Positions 10,265-18,389 of a stretch of DNA of 64,000 nucleotides are shown here, one piece after another (within the stretch, counting starts at the first letter, position 1; each line of letters opens with the position of its first letter). The notes under the pieces were generated by a model. The model was not told where the DNA came from, searched no databases, and saw only the letters and a program-made list of their open reading frames with translations. The stretch is from Pseudomonas putida (GTDB lineage: Bacteria > Pseudomonadota > Gammaproteobacteria > Pseudomonadales > Pseudomonadaceae), in NCBI RefSeq assembly GCF_003228315.1, contig NZ_CP029693.1:3418001-3482000 (forward strand), in the 5' to 3' direction. The position numbers and the translations under genes were made by a program.

Positions 10265-10678
10265 ATGGGCGTGATAAGTGAGTTCAAGGCCTTCGCGGTC
10301 AAAGGCAACGTGGTCGACATGGCCGTTGGTATCATCATCGGTGCGGCCTTCGGCAAGATCGTCACCTCGTTCGTCGGTGACGTGATCATGCCGCCGATAG
10401 GCATGCTGATCGGTGGGATGGACTTCAGTGACCTGGCCATTACGCTCAAGGCAGCCACCGCGGACACCCCGGCAGTGACCCTGGCCTACGGTAAATTCAT
10501 CCAGAGCGTGATCGACTTCATCATCGTTGCGTTCGCGATCTTCATGGGCGTCAAGGCCATCAACCAACTGAAACGCGAAGAAGCTGTCGCACCTTCCGCG
10601 CCGCCGGTTCCAACCAAGGAAGAAGAGTTGCTGAGCGAGATCCGTGATCTGCTCAAGGCCCAGAACAATCGGCCCTGA
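10265..10678 (+). CDS. mscL: Large-conductance mechanosensitive channel MscL
   Basis: 137-residue homopentameric inner-membrane channel that opens under extreme membrane tension and releases solutes during hypo-osmotic shock. The amphipathic N-terminus [23 protein letters not shown] leads into TM1 (about 15-40, [15 protein letters not shown]). A periplasmic loop and TM2 (about 75-98) follow, and then the charged C-terminal helix ending [20 protein letters not shown] precedes the ATG at a suitable distance. mscL followed by fpr is the order found in other pseudomonads. Confidence 0.96.
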   Translation: MGVISEFKAFAVKGNVVDMAVGIIIGAAFGKIVTSFVGDVIMPPIGMLIGGMDFSDLAITLKAATADTPAVTLAYGKFIQSVIDFIIVAFAIFMGVKAINQLKREEAVAPSAPPVPTKEEELLSEIRDLLKAQNNRP

Positions 10679-10689
10679 AGGCCCCTTGA

Positions 10690-10742
10690 CCTGTAACAGC
10701 GAGCAAGCGCGCGACCAGCGCGAGCATGCTCGCTGTTACAGG
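10690..10742. repeat. REP-like inverted repeat (CTGTAACAGCGAGC variant)
   Basis: CCTGTAACAGCGAGCA at the left pairs with TGCTCGCTGTTACAGG at the right around a GC-rich centre. It lies between the convergent mscL and fpr and could terminate both. Confidence 0.8.
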
Positions 10743-10759
10743 TATGGGTAAGGCGTTTT

Positions 10760-11536
10760 CTACCAGAAGTTCTCCACCGCCACCTGCCCGGGTCGGCGGC
10801 TGAGACTCAAGTGCATGTCACGTTGTTTGAGCAGTTTGCGCGTGTCATCGATCATCTGCGGATTGCCGCACAGCATGACCCGCGAGTGTTCGGGTGTCAG
10901 CGCCACCCCTGCCGCTCGCTCCAGCTCGCCGTTTTCGATCAGCGTGGTAATCCGCCCGTTCAGGGCCCCCGGATGCTGCTCGCGCGTCACCGTATTGATC
11001 AGTTGCAACTTATGCGCGTATTCCGCCAGGTAATCGCGCTGCGCCAGCCCTGCAATCAACGCCTGATAGGCCAGTTCCCGTGATTCACGCACGCTGTAGA
11101 CCAGGATGATGCGCTCGAACTTCTCCCACACTTCGAAATCCTGGAGGATCGATAAAAACGGAGCCAGTCCGGTGCCAGTGGACAGCAGCCACAGGTCACG
11201 CCCATCGACGAAACGATCGAGGGTCAGGTATCCAAAGGCCTGTCGATCGACCAGCAACGTATCGCCGACGTCCAGCCGACTCAACTCGCTGGTGAACTCA
11301 CCGCCCGGCACGACAATGGAAAAGAACTCGAGAAACTCGTCGAAAGGTGACGACACCATGGAATAGGCACGCCACACGGTACTGCCGTCCGCCTTGGTGA
11401 CACCCAGTCGCGCAAATTGCCCTGCCCGAAAACGAAAGCCCGGATCCCGCGTGGCGCGCAGCGTAAACAGATTCGGGGTCAGCGGTTGTACGTCGAGCAA
11501 GGTCTGGCGAGTAAATTTTTCTTCACTGGCGGTCAT
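10760..11536 (-). CDS. fpr: Ferredoxin/flavodoxin-NADP+ reductase
   Basis: Subclass I bacterial FNR, 258 residues. It transfers electrons between NADPH and ferredoxin or flavodoxin, supporting oxidative-stress defence and iron homeostasis. The FAD-binding RAYS motif is at 56-59, the NADP pocket STGTGLAPF is near residue 116, and the C-terminus ends AVENFW, the aromatic end typical of the family. The frame is open for 19 more codons upstream, but the ATG at 11536 (MTASEEKFTRQTLL) gives the normal length. Placement beside mscL matches the P. aeruginosa order PA4614-PA4615, so this is probably the second FNR paralogue and not the finR-linked fprA. Confidence 0.92.
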   Translation of the reverse strand: MTASEEKFTRQTLLDVQPLTPNLFTLRATRDPGFRFRAGQFARLGVTKADGSTVWRAYSMVSSPFDEFLEFFSIVVPGGEFTSELSRLDVGDTLLVDRQAFGYLTLDRFVDGRDLWLLSTGTGLAPFLSILQDFEVWEKFERIILVYSVRESRELAYQALIAGLAQRDYLAEYAHKLQLINTVTREQHPGALNGRITTLIENGELERAAGVALTPEHSRVMLCGNPQMIDDTRKLLKQRDMHLSLSRRPGQVAVENFW

Positions 11537-11880
11537 GAGCGGCTCCAAGAAAACCATGGTCGCAGTGTCTCTCAAAGTGCATGACATAAACACCGATGAT
11601 TTGTAGTGTTTTTAGAGCAAATGCCTATCATTTAATTAAACAGCACCGCACAAAGATAATAGCCACATGACACCACACAATTACAAACCCGATATTTAAT
11701 ATTAACGATGACATTCAATAATATTGAACCCAATACTCATACATAGAACCAGACCATCTACTTCCACTCCGATATAAATTCAAAAAAATCTCAGCACAGC
11801 AGTAGGATTGATCCTACAATCCAAACGCAAACACTCTGGATCCAATATTAACTGTCTAGAACAAATAAACGGAGCCCATG
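11537..11880. other. AT-rich promoter region between fpr and the luxR-type gene
   Basis: About 340 AT-rich bases containing the divergent promoters of fpr and the LuxR-type regulator. The only clear internal structure is the dyad listed at 11802-11817. No gene is seen. Confidence 0.6.
11802..11817. promoter_or_regulatory. Perfect 16-bp dyad, candidate operator of the LuxR-type regulator
   Basis: GTAGGAT, two-base spacer TG, ATCCTAC: seven-base arms without mismatch, 63 bases before the regulator's start codon. It contains the TAGGAT element also present in the classical Vibrio lux box, but the alignment of arms differs, so the similarity may be accidental. Confidence 0.5.
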
Positions 11881-12612
11881 ATGGAGCGGTGGAAGGAGTC
11901 TCAGCTTGAACAAATTTCCTCTACGACCGAACTTGGGAATGCGTTCCAGAGTTCCTTGAACTTCATAAAGAATATCGGCTTCAAATTTTTTGCCTTTTCA
12001 ACCACTTGCCCAACGAAAACAGAGCACTTCCATACATCGCTGTTCAACAATTATCCCGTTGCGTGGAGCCGTGAGTATGAGAAACAAAAACTCGTCGCCA
12101 CTGACCCGATAGTAGCTCATTGCAATCAATCCCCATTGCCGGTTCTTTGGAGTGAGGATCTTTTCCACGATGCGCCCTGGATATGGAACGCGCTTGAGCA
12201 ACAAGGCATACAGTACGGGTGGTCACAAGCGATTCACGATGATGAAAGCGGTTTGTGCAGCATTGTGAGTGTGGCCAGGAGTCATTGCCCCATCAGCCCA
12301 TGGGAACTGTATGAAAACCTTGGCTTCACCACCTTCATTGGTCGTCATCTGCATAATCTGGTCACCCAGTCGATGCCCAGGGAGGCGGAAAAAATCTGTG
12401 GGACGAATTTATCGGTGCGGGAAATCGACGTACTGAAACTCGCTGCACTGGGCAAAACGGCGTATGAGAGCGCGCGAATTCTCAATATCAGCGCACGGAC
12501 AGTGAACTTCCATGTCCAGGAAGCCATCCGCAAACTCGGGGTCAACAACAAGGTTTCCGCCGTGATTGCCGCCGTGAAGGCTGGCTACCTCAACAGCGGC
12601 GCGACGCGCTGA
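11881..12612 (+). CDS. LuxR-family quorum-sensing-type regulator (LuxR solo)
   Basis: 243-residue regulator with an N-terminal autoinducer-binding domain (about 15-165) and a C-terminal GerE/LuxR helix-turn-helix (about 176-236, LSVREIDVLKLAALGKT...ISARTVNFHVQEAIRKLGV). Numbered from the first ATG at 11878, the ligand-pocket residues W63, Y67, D76, P77 and W91, and the Gly of QYGWSQ, correspond to the canonical W57/Y61/D70/P71/W85/G113 of TraR-like proteins. An acyl-homoserine-lactone ligand therefore fits better than a plant signal. No luxI homologue exists in the window. The second ATG at 11881 is six bases after GGAG and is preferred. AT-rich flanks suggest it was acquired or is poorly expressed. 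Confidence 0.9.
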   Translation: MERWKESQLEQISSTTELGNAFQSSLNFIKNIGFKFFAFSTTCPTKTEHFHTSLFNNYPVAWSREYEKQKLVATDPIVAHCNQSPLPVLWSEDLFHDAPWIWNALEQQGIQYGWSQAIHDDESGLCSIVSVARSHCPISPWELYENLGFTTFIGRHLHNLVTQSMPREAEKICGTNLSVREIDVLKLAALGKTAYESARILNISARTVNFHVQEAIRKLGVNNKVSAVIAAVKAGYLNSGATR

Positions 12613-12775
12613 ACCGCAAAACCTGCGGGTAATCCGACTCAAAAAAACGTACCATCCGCAGTTCCTCCAGAGTGATGACATGTGAGTCTTTCACGACGCA
12701 CCGAACTCGGACGACCACGCCCGCTACAACGCCCCTGGGCGCGGGATACCCGTTGATTACCCAGAGCCCCGCCCC

Positions 12776-13900
12776 ATGCCTTTGCTCGAAACGCCTTTCG
12801 CCAGCCTCGACCTGATCCGTCAACCCGAACAGCAGAACGAACCCCTGCAAGCCTTTGATGCGGCAGATGAGTACCTGCTCAACCATCTGGCCGAACAGCA
12901 GACTTCGATCGACACACGGGTGTTGGTGCTCAACGACAGTTTTGGGGCATTGGCGGCAAGTCTGGCCGGCAAGGTCGATGTGACCAGCAGCGGCGACTCA
13001 TTCCTGGCGTTTCAGGGGCTGGAGAAGAACCTGGCCCGCAATGGCCGGGCATTTGACGCAGTGCCAGCCATCCCCGCCAGCGAAACGGCAACCGGCCCCT
13101 TTGACCAGGTGCTGATTCGGGTGCCGAAGACCCTGGCCCTGTTGGAAGAACAATTGATCCGCCTGCAAGGCCAATTGGCGCCCGGAGCCCAGGTGATTGC
13201 CGCGGCAATGATCAAACATTTGCCGCGTGCCGCCGGTGATCTGCTTGAGCGCTACATTGGCCCGGTACAGGCGTCGCTGGCGGTGAAGAAAGCCCGGCTG
13301 CTGATCGCCACGCCGGAGGACAAGACGCCGGCCACCTCCCCTTACCCGACGCGTTATCGCCTCGACTCACCTGCCATCGAACTGCTCAACCATGCCAACG
13401 TCTTTTGCCGCGAAGGCCTGGACATCGGTACCCGGGCGTTTCTGCCGCACTTGCCGAAAAACCTGGGGGCCGCACGCGTGGCCGACCTCGGCTGCGGCAA
13501 TGGCGTGCTGGCGATCGCCAGTGCCCTGCAAAACCCTGAAGCCCAGTACACGCTGGTGGATGAATCGTTCATGGCGGTGCAATCGGCCGCCGAGAACTGG
13601 CGTGCGGCGCTGGGCGAGCGCGATGTCATCGTGCGTGCCGGCGATGGCCTGGCCGGGCAGGATCCTCAATCACTGGACGTGGTGCTGTGCAATCCACCGT
13701 TCCATCAGCAACAGGTGGTTGGCGACTTCCTCGCCTGGCGGATGTTCCAGCAAGCCCGGGAAGCGTTGGTGGTGGGGGGTGCGCTGTACATCGTCGGCAA
13801 CCGCCATCTGGGTTATCACAGCAAATTGGCGCGCCTGTTCCGCGGCGTCGAGCAAGTGGCGGCCACGCCGAAGTTCGTGATTCTCAAGGCCCGCAAGTAA
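12776..13900 (+). CDS. rlmG: 23S rRNA guanine(1835)-N2 methyltransferase
   Basis: 374-residue class I SAM-dependent methyltransferase that modifies G1835 of 23S rRNA. It has the duplicated architecture of the RlmG/RsmC family: a degenerate N-terminal methyltransferase-like half containing EAADEYLL-like and VPKTLALLEEQL segments, then the catalytic half with the SAM motif VADLGCGNG near residue 235 and the base-flipping motif NPPF at 306-309. The HANVFCREGLDIGTRAFLPHLP segment matches RlmG better than RsmC. The SD before the ATG is weak. A hairpin terminator follows. Confidence 0.92.
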   Translation: MPLLETPFASLDLIRQPEQQNEPLQAFDAADEYLLNHLAEQQTSIDTRVLVLNDSFGALAASLAGKVDVTSSGDSFLAFQGLEKNLARNGRAFDAVPAIPASETATGPFDQVLIRVPKTLALLEEQLIRLQGQLAPGAQVIAAAMIKHLPRAAGDLLERYIGPVQASLAVKKARLLIATPEDKTPATSPYPTRYRLDSPAIELLNHANVFCREGLDIGTRAFLPHLPKNLGAARVADLGCGNGVLAIASALQNPEAQYTLVDESFMAVQSAAENWRAALGERDVIVRAGDGLAGQDPQSLDVVLCNPPFHQQQVVGDFLAWRMFQQAREALVVGGALYIVGNRHLGYHSKLARLFRGVEQVAATPKFVILKARK

Positions 13901-13908
13901 CCAGTCGA

Positions 13909-13934
13909 AAAAAACCCTCCGGGCGGAGGGTTTT
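13909..13934. terminator. Bidirectional terminator between rlmG and the DUF2474 gene
   Basis: CCCTCCG (13915-13921) pairs with CGGAGGG (13924-13930), flanked by an A-run on the left and a T-run on the right, between convergent genes. Confidence 0.88.
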
Positions 13935-13972
13935 AAATTCGCACCCGAAGGCACAAGAGGGATGCGATGTTT

Positions 13973-14140
13973 TCAGTGCGTGGTCAGACCGGCGGCGTTC
14001 ATGAACATCCGCATCAGGCTGGCCGCGATGAACAGTGCACCGACACTGCCGACCCAGATCAGGGCCAGCCAGCCAAGCCGCTGCCATAGCGGTTTTTTTT
14101 CGGCTTCTTGAATGTCGTGCAGGGAAGGTTTGCCAGTCAT
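13973..14140 (-). CDS. DUF2474 small membrane protein (CydX-like partner of the Cio oxidase)
   Basis: 55-residue protein with a charged N-terminus (MTGKPSLHDIQEAEKKPLWQ), one transmembrane helix (about 23-45, LGWLALIWVGSVGALFIAASLM) and a short tail. It lies directly downstream of cioB on the same strand. DUF2474-type proteins commonly sit at this position in cyanide-insensitive bd oxidase operons, analogous to the CydX subunit of cytochrome bd-I. Its role in assembly or stability is inferred. The ATG at 14140 has AGAGG upstream; a longer frame reaching 14185 would start inside the hairpin and REP region. Confidence 0.82.
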   Translation of the reverse strand: MTGKPSLHDIQEAEKKPLWQRLGWLALIWVGSVGALFIAASLMRMFMNAAGLTTH

Positions 14141-14162
14141 TTGCTTCAACCTCTTCAAGATG

Positions 14163-14208
14163 GATGGCGTCGCTGCCGACGCCATCGCGAGCAGGCTCGC
14201 TCCTACAG
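14163..14208. repeat. Hairpin plus single REP between cioB and the DUF2474 gene
   Basis: GATGGCGTCG (14163-14172), loop CTGC, CGACGCCATC (14177-14186) form a perfect ten-base stem. It abuts a lone REP core CATCGCGAGCAGGCTCGCTC ending at 14208. It may stabilise the cioAB mRNA or reduce read-through into the small gene. Confidence 0.8.
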
Positions 14209-14212
14209 GGGA

Positions 14213-15220
14213 CTAGTGATAACCGTCTTCATGGGTGACCTTGCCGCGGAACACGTAGTAGCTCCAGAAGGTATAACCCAGGATGAACGGGATGATGAAC
14301 AGCGTACCCACCAACATGAAGCCCTGACTCTGCGGCGGCGCGGCGGCGTCCCAGATGGAGATCGACGGCGGCACGATGTTCGGCCACAGGCTGATTCCCA
14401 GGCCGCTGTAGCCGAGGAAGATCAGCACCAGCGTCAGCAGGAATGGCGTGTAGTGCGCATTTCGCGCGACCGCGCGGATCAGGCCGTACAGGGTCACCAG
14501 CACCAGAATCGGCACCGGCAGGAACCAGAACAGGTTCGGCAGGGTGAACCAGCGCTCGGCGATTTCGACGTGAGCCAACGGCGTCCAGATACTGACGATG
14601 CCGATCACCGCCAACAACACGAACGCCAAAGGCCTCGCCAGGTCATGCATCTGTTCCTGTAGCTTGCCTTCGGTCTTCATGATCAGCCAGGTGCAGCCCA
14701 GCAACGCATAGGCCACCACCAACGCAGCACCACAGAACAGGGTAAACGGCGTCAGCCAGTCCAGAGAGCCGCCGGCGTATTGACGATCAACCACCGGCAG
14801 GCCATCGATGAAAGCCCCCAGCGCCACGCCCTGGAAGAAGGTGGCCGCGATTGAGCCGCCAATGAACGCCTTGTCCCACAGATGTCGTTTATCGTCCCGC
14901 GCCTTGAAACGGAACTCGAAGGCCACGCCACGGAAAATCAGCCCGATCAGCATGAAGATCAGCGGCAGGTACAGCGCCGAGAGCACCACCGAATAAGCCA
15001 ACGGAAAGGCCCCGAACAACGCCGCCCCCCCAAGCACCAGCCAGGTTTCGTTGCCGTCCCAAACCGGGGCTACGGTGTTCATCATCACGTCGCGATCAGT
15101 CTTGCCCGGAATGAACGGGAACAGGATCCCGATGCCCAGATCGAAGCCGTCCATGACCACGTACATCATGATGCCGAAGATGATGATCACGGCCCAGATC
15201 AGCGGAAGATCAATACCCAT
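14213..15220 (-). CDS. cioB: Cyanide-insensitive cytochrome bd-type quinol oxidase subunit II
   Basis: 335-residue CydB-family inner-membrane subunit with about eight or nine helices. The N-terminus MGIDLPLIWAVIIIFGIMMYVVMDGFDLGIGILFPF and the NTVAPVWDGNETWLV motif are diagnostic for this subunit. It pairs with CioA to oxidise ubiquinol and reduce oxygen to water without proton pumping, giving respiration resistant to cyanide. It starts three bases after the cioA stop, so the two are translationally linked. The short length and HEDGYH end fit the Cio branch of the family. Confidence 0.94.
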   Translation of the reverse strand: MGIDLPLIWAVIIIFGIMMYVVMDGFDLGIGILFPFIPGKTDRDVMMNTVAPVWDGNETWLVLGGAALFGAFPLAYSVVLSALYLPLIFMLIGLIFRGVAFEFRFKARDDKRHLWDKAFIGGSIAATFFQGVALGAFIDGLPVVDRQYAGGSLDWLTPFTLFCGAALVVAYALLGCTWLIMKTEGKLQEQMHDLARPLAFVLLAVIGIVSIWTPLAHVEIAERWFTLPNLFWFLPVPILVLVTLYGLIRAVARNAHYTPFLLTLVLIFLGYSGLGISLWPNIVPPSISIWDAAAPPQSQGFMLVGTLFIIPFILGYTFWSYYVFRGKVTHEDGYH

Positions 15221-15223
15221 GAT

Positions 15224-16657
15224 TCAAATCTCCTTGGCCGCGGTGTGGTCCGCGTCGGCGTGATCGTCGGCAGCAGACAGGGGACGCGCCGGGGTGCGTT
15301 TCTGGCCCGGGCCACCGTCGTTGGTTTCCTTGCCTTCGTCGACCTTCGGTCCCTTGCGCACCAGGCGCATCATGTAGCCGAGACCGGCACCGAACAGCGC
15401 GAAATACACCACCACAAACAGGATCAAGGTGATGCTCATCTGCATGACGCTATGGTTGGACGACGCATCTGCCGTGCGCATCAGGCCATAGACGACCCAG
15501 GGCTGACGGCCGATTTCCGTGGTGAACCAGCCGGCGAGAATCGCGATCAGGCCGGACGGTCCCATCCACAGCGCCAGATAGAGGAATGGGCGTGAGCTGT
15601 AGAGCGTGTCGCGCTTGCGCAGCCAGAGACTCCAGAGACCTGTGAAGATCATCAGGAAACCCAGGCCGACCATGATCCGGAACGACCAGAACACGATGGT
15701 CGAGTTCGGCCGGTCTTCAGGCGGGAACTCCTTGAGTGCCGGTACCTGTTTGTCCAGGGAGTGGGTCAGGATCAGGCTGCCCAGATACGGGATCTCCACG
15801 GCGAACTTGGTCTTTTCTTCTTTCATGTCCGGCCAGCCGAACAGGATCAGCGGAGTGGCCTCATTGCCCTTGTTTTCCCAGTGGCCCTCGATCGCGGCGA
15901 TTTTCGCCGGCTGGTGCTCAAGGGTATTGAGCCCATGGAAGTCGCCGATCACGGCCTGAATCGGCGCGACGATCAGGGCCATCCACATGGCCATCGAGAG
16001 CATTTTACGAATCGCTGGGTTGTCCTTGCCGCGCAACAAATGCCAGGCCGCGGACGAGCCGACGAAAAACGCCGTGGCGACGAATGCAGCGGTGGCCATG
16101 TGCATCAGGCGATAGGGGAACGAGGGGTTGAAGATCACCGCGATCCAGTCGGTGGGAATGACTTGGCCGTTGACGATTTCAAAACCCTGCGGCGTCTGCA
16201 TCCAGCTGTTGGAGGCGAGAATCCAGAAAGTCGAAATGAGTGTACCGATGGCCACCATAACCGTGGCGAAGAAGTGCAAACCACGTCCGACCTTGTTCCA
16301 GCCGAACAGCATCACGCCGAGGAAACCGGCTTCGAGGAAGAATGCCGTGAGCACTTCATAGGTCAACAGGGGACCGGTCACGGAACCGGCGAAGTCCGAA
16401 AAACGGCTCCAGTTGGTGCCGAACTGATAGGCCATGACCAGCCCCGAGACCACGCCCATGCCGAAGTTGACGGCAAAGATCTTCGACCAGAAATGGTAGA
16501 GGTCACGGTAGGTGTCGTTGTGGGTCTTGAGCCACAGGCCTTCGAGTACCGCCAGGTAACTGGCCAGGCCAATGGTGATGGCAGGGAACAGGATGTGGAA
16601 CGAGATGGTGAACGCGAACTGAATTCGGGCGAGATCAAGTGCCTCTAAACCGAACAT
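15224..16657 (-). CDS. cioA: Cyanide-insensitive cytochrome bd-type quinol oxidase subunit I
   Basis: 477-residue CydA-family subunit that carries the haems and the quinol site. The haem-ligand region begins at MFGLEALDLARIQFAFTISFHILFPA, with the early His of FHILFPA as ligand. The GRQPWVVYGLMRTADA motif is typical of the C-terminal half. The Q-loop is short, as in the Cio/short-Q-loop group, in contrast to E. coli CydA. The true ATG at 16657 follows GGAAG; an open frame extending to 16765 has no homologous sequence. The ANR/FNR box about 160 bases upstream fits the oxygen-dependent repression by ANR known for cioAB in P. aeruginosa. Confidence 0.94.
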   Translation of the reverse strand: MFGLEALDLARIQFAFTISFHILFPAITIGLASYLAVLEGLWLKTHNDTYRDLYHFWSKIFAVNFGMGVVSGLVMAYQFGTNWSRFSDFAGSVTGPLLTYEVLTAFFLEAGFLGVMLFGWNKVGRGLHFFATVMVAIGTLISTFWILASNSWMQTPQGFEIVNGQVIPTDWIAVIFNPSFPYRLMHMATAAFVATAFFVGSSAAWHLLRGKDNPAIRKMLSMAMWMALIVAPIQAVIGDFHGLNTLEHQPAKIAAIEGHWENKGNEATPLILFGWPDMKEEKTKFAVEIPYLGSLILTHSLDKQVPALKEFPPEDRPNSTIVFWSFRIMVGLGFLMIFTGLWSLWLRKRDTLYSSRPFLYLALWMGPSGLIAILAGWFTTEIGRQPWVVYGLMRTADASSNHSVMQMSITLILFVVVYFALFGAGLGYMMRLVRKGPKVDEGKETNDGGPGQKRTPARPLSAADDHADADHTAAKEI

Positions 16658-16819
16658 AAGTCTTCCTCTGTCAGGTAATACGGCTGCTGGCTGGAAGCCT
16701 GCATCCACGGCCCCCACGGGTAATGGAGTGTGGCGAATCTCTGTTTGTTCTTTTTTTACACGCATCGCTACGCAGGGAGTCTGGCCTCATGGCCGCCGGA
16801 TCATCGCCCTTGAGGGTTT

Positions 16820-16833
16820 TTGATCTGGATCAA
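16820..16833. promoter_or_regulatory. ANR/FNR box upstream of cioA
   Basis: TTGATCTGGATCAA matches the TTGAT-N4-ATCAA consensus at every specified base. It lies 163 bases before the cioA start codon, consistent with ANR control of the operon. Whether it represses or activates depends on the promoter position, which cannot be seen. Confidence 0.85.
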
Positions 16834-16936
16834 GCAACGTTGAAAGAGTAGTCCCATTTGCGGGGTTGAACCGCGTGGTCTTTTGCCGCGTGACAAGTTG
16901 CCTCATGGCCGCAGCAACAGGCAGAAACACATCCCC

Positions 16937-17027
16937 CTGTAGGAGCGAGCCTGCTAGCGATAGCGGATTGTCTGTCACATCATTTCTGAATGTGCCGCCG
17001 CCTTCGCGAGCAGGCTCGCTCCTACAG
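16937..17027. repeat. REP doublet (REPIN)
   Basis: CTGTAGGAGCGAGCCTGCTAGCGA (one substitution in the core) mirrored by CGCGAGCAGGCTCGCTCCTACAG. Confidence 0.9.
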
Positions 17028-17142
17028 GGTTTTGTGTTGCCAGCGAAATCGATGTCTGGCTAATGAAATTTTCACAATCAGCAACTTCTTGTTACAGGCT
17101 GGTGATAATCTCGCCCTTCACTTCCTGCCGATATGCCTTCAA

Positions 17143-18384
17143 ATGCCCAGCCAAGAGCCTTTGCTGCTACGTCACCACCGCCCTTTCCTCGCGTTCTGGT
17201 TCGCCCGGATCTTCACCGCCAGCGGCTTTCAGATGCTCACCGTGGCCATTGGCTGGAACCTCTATCAGTTGACTGGCAACGTGCTCGACCTCGGTCTGGT
17301 GGGTTTGGTGGAGTTTGCACCGCGGGTGCTGTTCATGCTGCACACCGGACACGTCGCGGACCGCTACGATCGGCGCAAGGTGGCGGCGATCTGCCAGTCC
17401 CTGCAGGCACTCATCGCCCTATCGCTGGCCATCGGCAGCGCGACTGACCATGTCACCCGGGAAATGATCTTCATCCTCGCCTTCCTGCTCGGCGCCGCCC
17501 GTTCCTTCGAGATGCCGACCACCCAGGCCCTGTTGCCGAGCATCGTGCCCAGCGGCCTGTTTCCCCGGGCCGTGGCCGCCGCGCAGTCGGCCCAGCAGTC
17601 AGCCACCATCGTCGCTCCGGCCCTGGGCGGCTTGCTGTATGCCTTTGGTAGCGTGTGGGTGTATGGCCCGACCGTCCTGCTGTATGTCATCGCCTGCTCG
17701 CTCATGCTCAACCTGCCGGCCCGGCAAACGCCGCTGAACAAGGGCAAGGCGACCCTGGATTCGCTGCTGGCGGGGATTCGTTTCATTCGCAGCCGTCCGG
17801 ACATTCTCGGGGCGATTTCCCTGGATCTGTTCGCGGTCCTGCTTGGCGGCGCCACGGCGCTGTTGCCGGTATTCGCCAAGGACATTCTGCTCACCGGCCC
17901 TTGGGGTCTGGGCTTGCTGCGTTCGGCACCGGCGGTGGGCGCGCTGCTGATGTCGCTGTTCCTGGCCAGGTTCGCCGTGGAACGCAATGTCGGTCGGGTG
18001 ATGTTCACAGCGGTAGGGATTTTCGGCGTGGCGACCATCGCCTTCGGCCTGTCGACCTCGTTCTGGTTCTCGCTGGCGGTGCTGGTGGTACTGGGCGCGG
18101 CCGACATGATCAGCATGGTGATCCGCGCGTCTTTCGTGCAACTGGAAACCCCGGATGAAATGCGCGGCCGGGTCAGCGCGGTGAACGGCCTGTTCATCGG
18201 TGCTTCAAACCAGTTGGGTGAGTTCGAGTCCGGCCTGACCGCCCACTGGTTCGGCACTGTGCCGGCGGTGGTCATGGGCGGGATCGGAACGCTGGTGGTG
18301 ACCGGGACCTGGATCAAGCTGTTCCCGACATTGGCCCAACGCGACCGGATGCATGTACCGGCGGAAGAAAAAGCCAGCGCCTGA
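17143..18384 (+). CDS. MFS transporter, EntS-like exporter family
   Basis: 413-residue polytopic inner-membrane protein with about twelve hydrophobic helices. The loop DRYDRRKVAAICQ between helices 2 and 3 is the MFS motif A region. The overall pattern (LVEFAPRVLFML, EMPTTQALLPSIVP, ATALLPVFAKDILLTGPWGLGLLRSAPAVGAL) resembles the EntS group, which exports small siderophore-like molecules. No siderophore genes are nearby, so the substrate is unknown. The start at 17143 (MPSQEPLLLRHHRPF) is chosen because homology-like sequence begins there; upstream codons derive from the REP. The SD is weak. Confidence 0.85.
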   Translation: MPSQEPLLLRHHRPFLAFWFARIFTASGFQMLTVAIGWNLYQLTGNVLDLGLVGLVEFAPRVLFMLHTGHVADRYDRRKVAAICQSLQALIALSLAIGSATDHVTREMIFILAFLLGAARSFEMPTTQALLPSIVPSGLFPRAVAAAQSAQQSATIVAPALGGLLYAFGSVWVYGPTVLLYVIACSLMLNLPARQTPLNKGKATLDSLLAGIRFIRSRPDILGAISLDLFAVLLGGATALLPVFAKDILLTGPWGLGLLRSAPAVGALLMSLFLARFAVERNVGRVMFTAVGIFGVATIAFGLSTSFWFSLAVLVVLGAADMISMVIRASFVQLETPDEMRGRVSAVNGLFIGASNQLGEFESGLTAHWFGTVPAVVMGGIGTLVVTGTWIKLFPTLAQRDRMHVPAEEKASA

Positions 18385-18389
18385 ACGCT

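Larger units (their letters stand above)
16658..17142. other. cioA-MFS divergent intergenic region
   Basis: About 485 bases holding the cioA promoter region with its ANR box, a REP doublet, and the upstream region of the MFS gene. No additional gene is supported; short frames here are REP translations. Confidence 0.6.

Noticed and set aside
16658..16765. N-terminal extension of CioA
   Set aside because: The 36 extra codons have no family similarity, and the ATG at 16657 has a good ribosome site.
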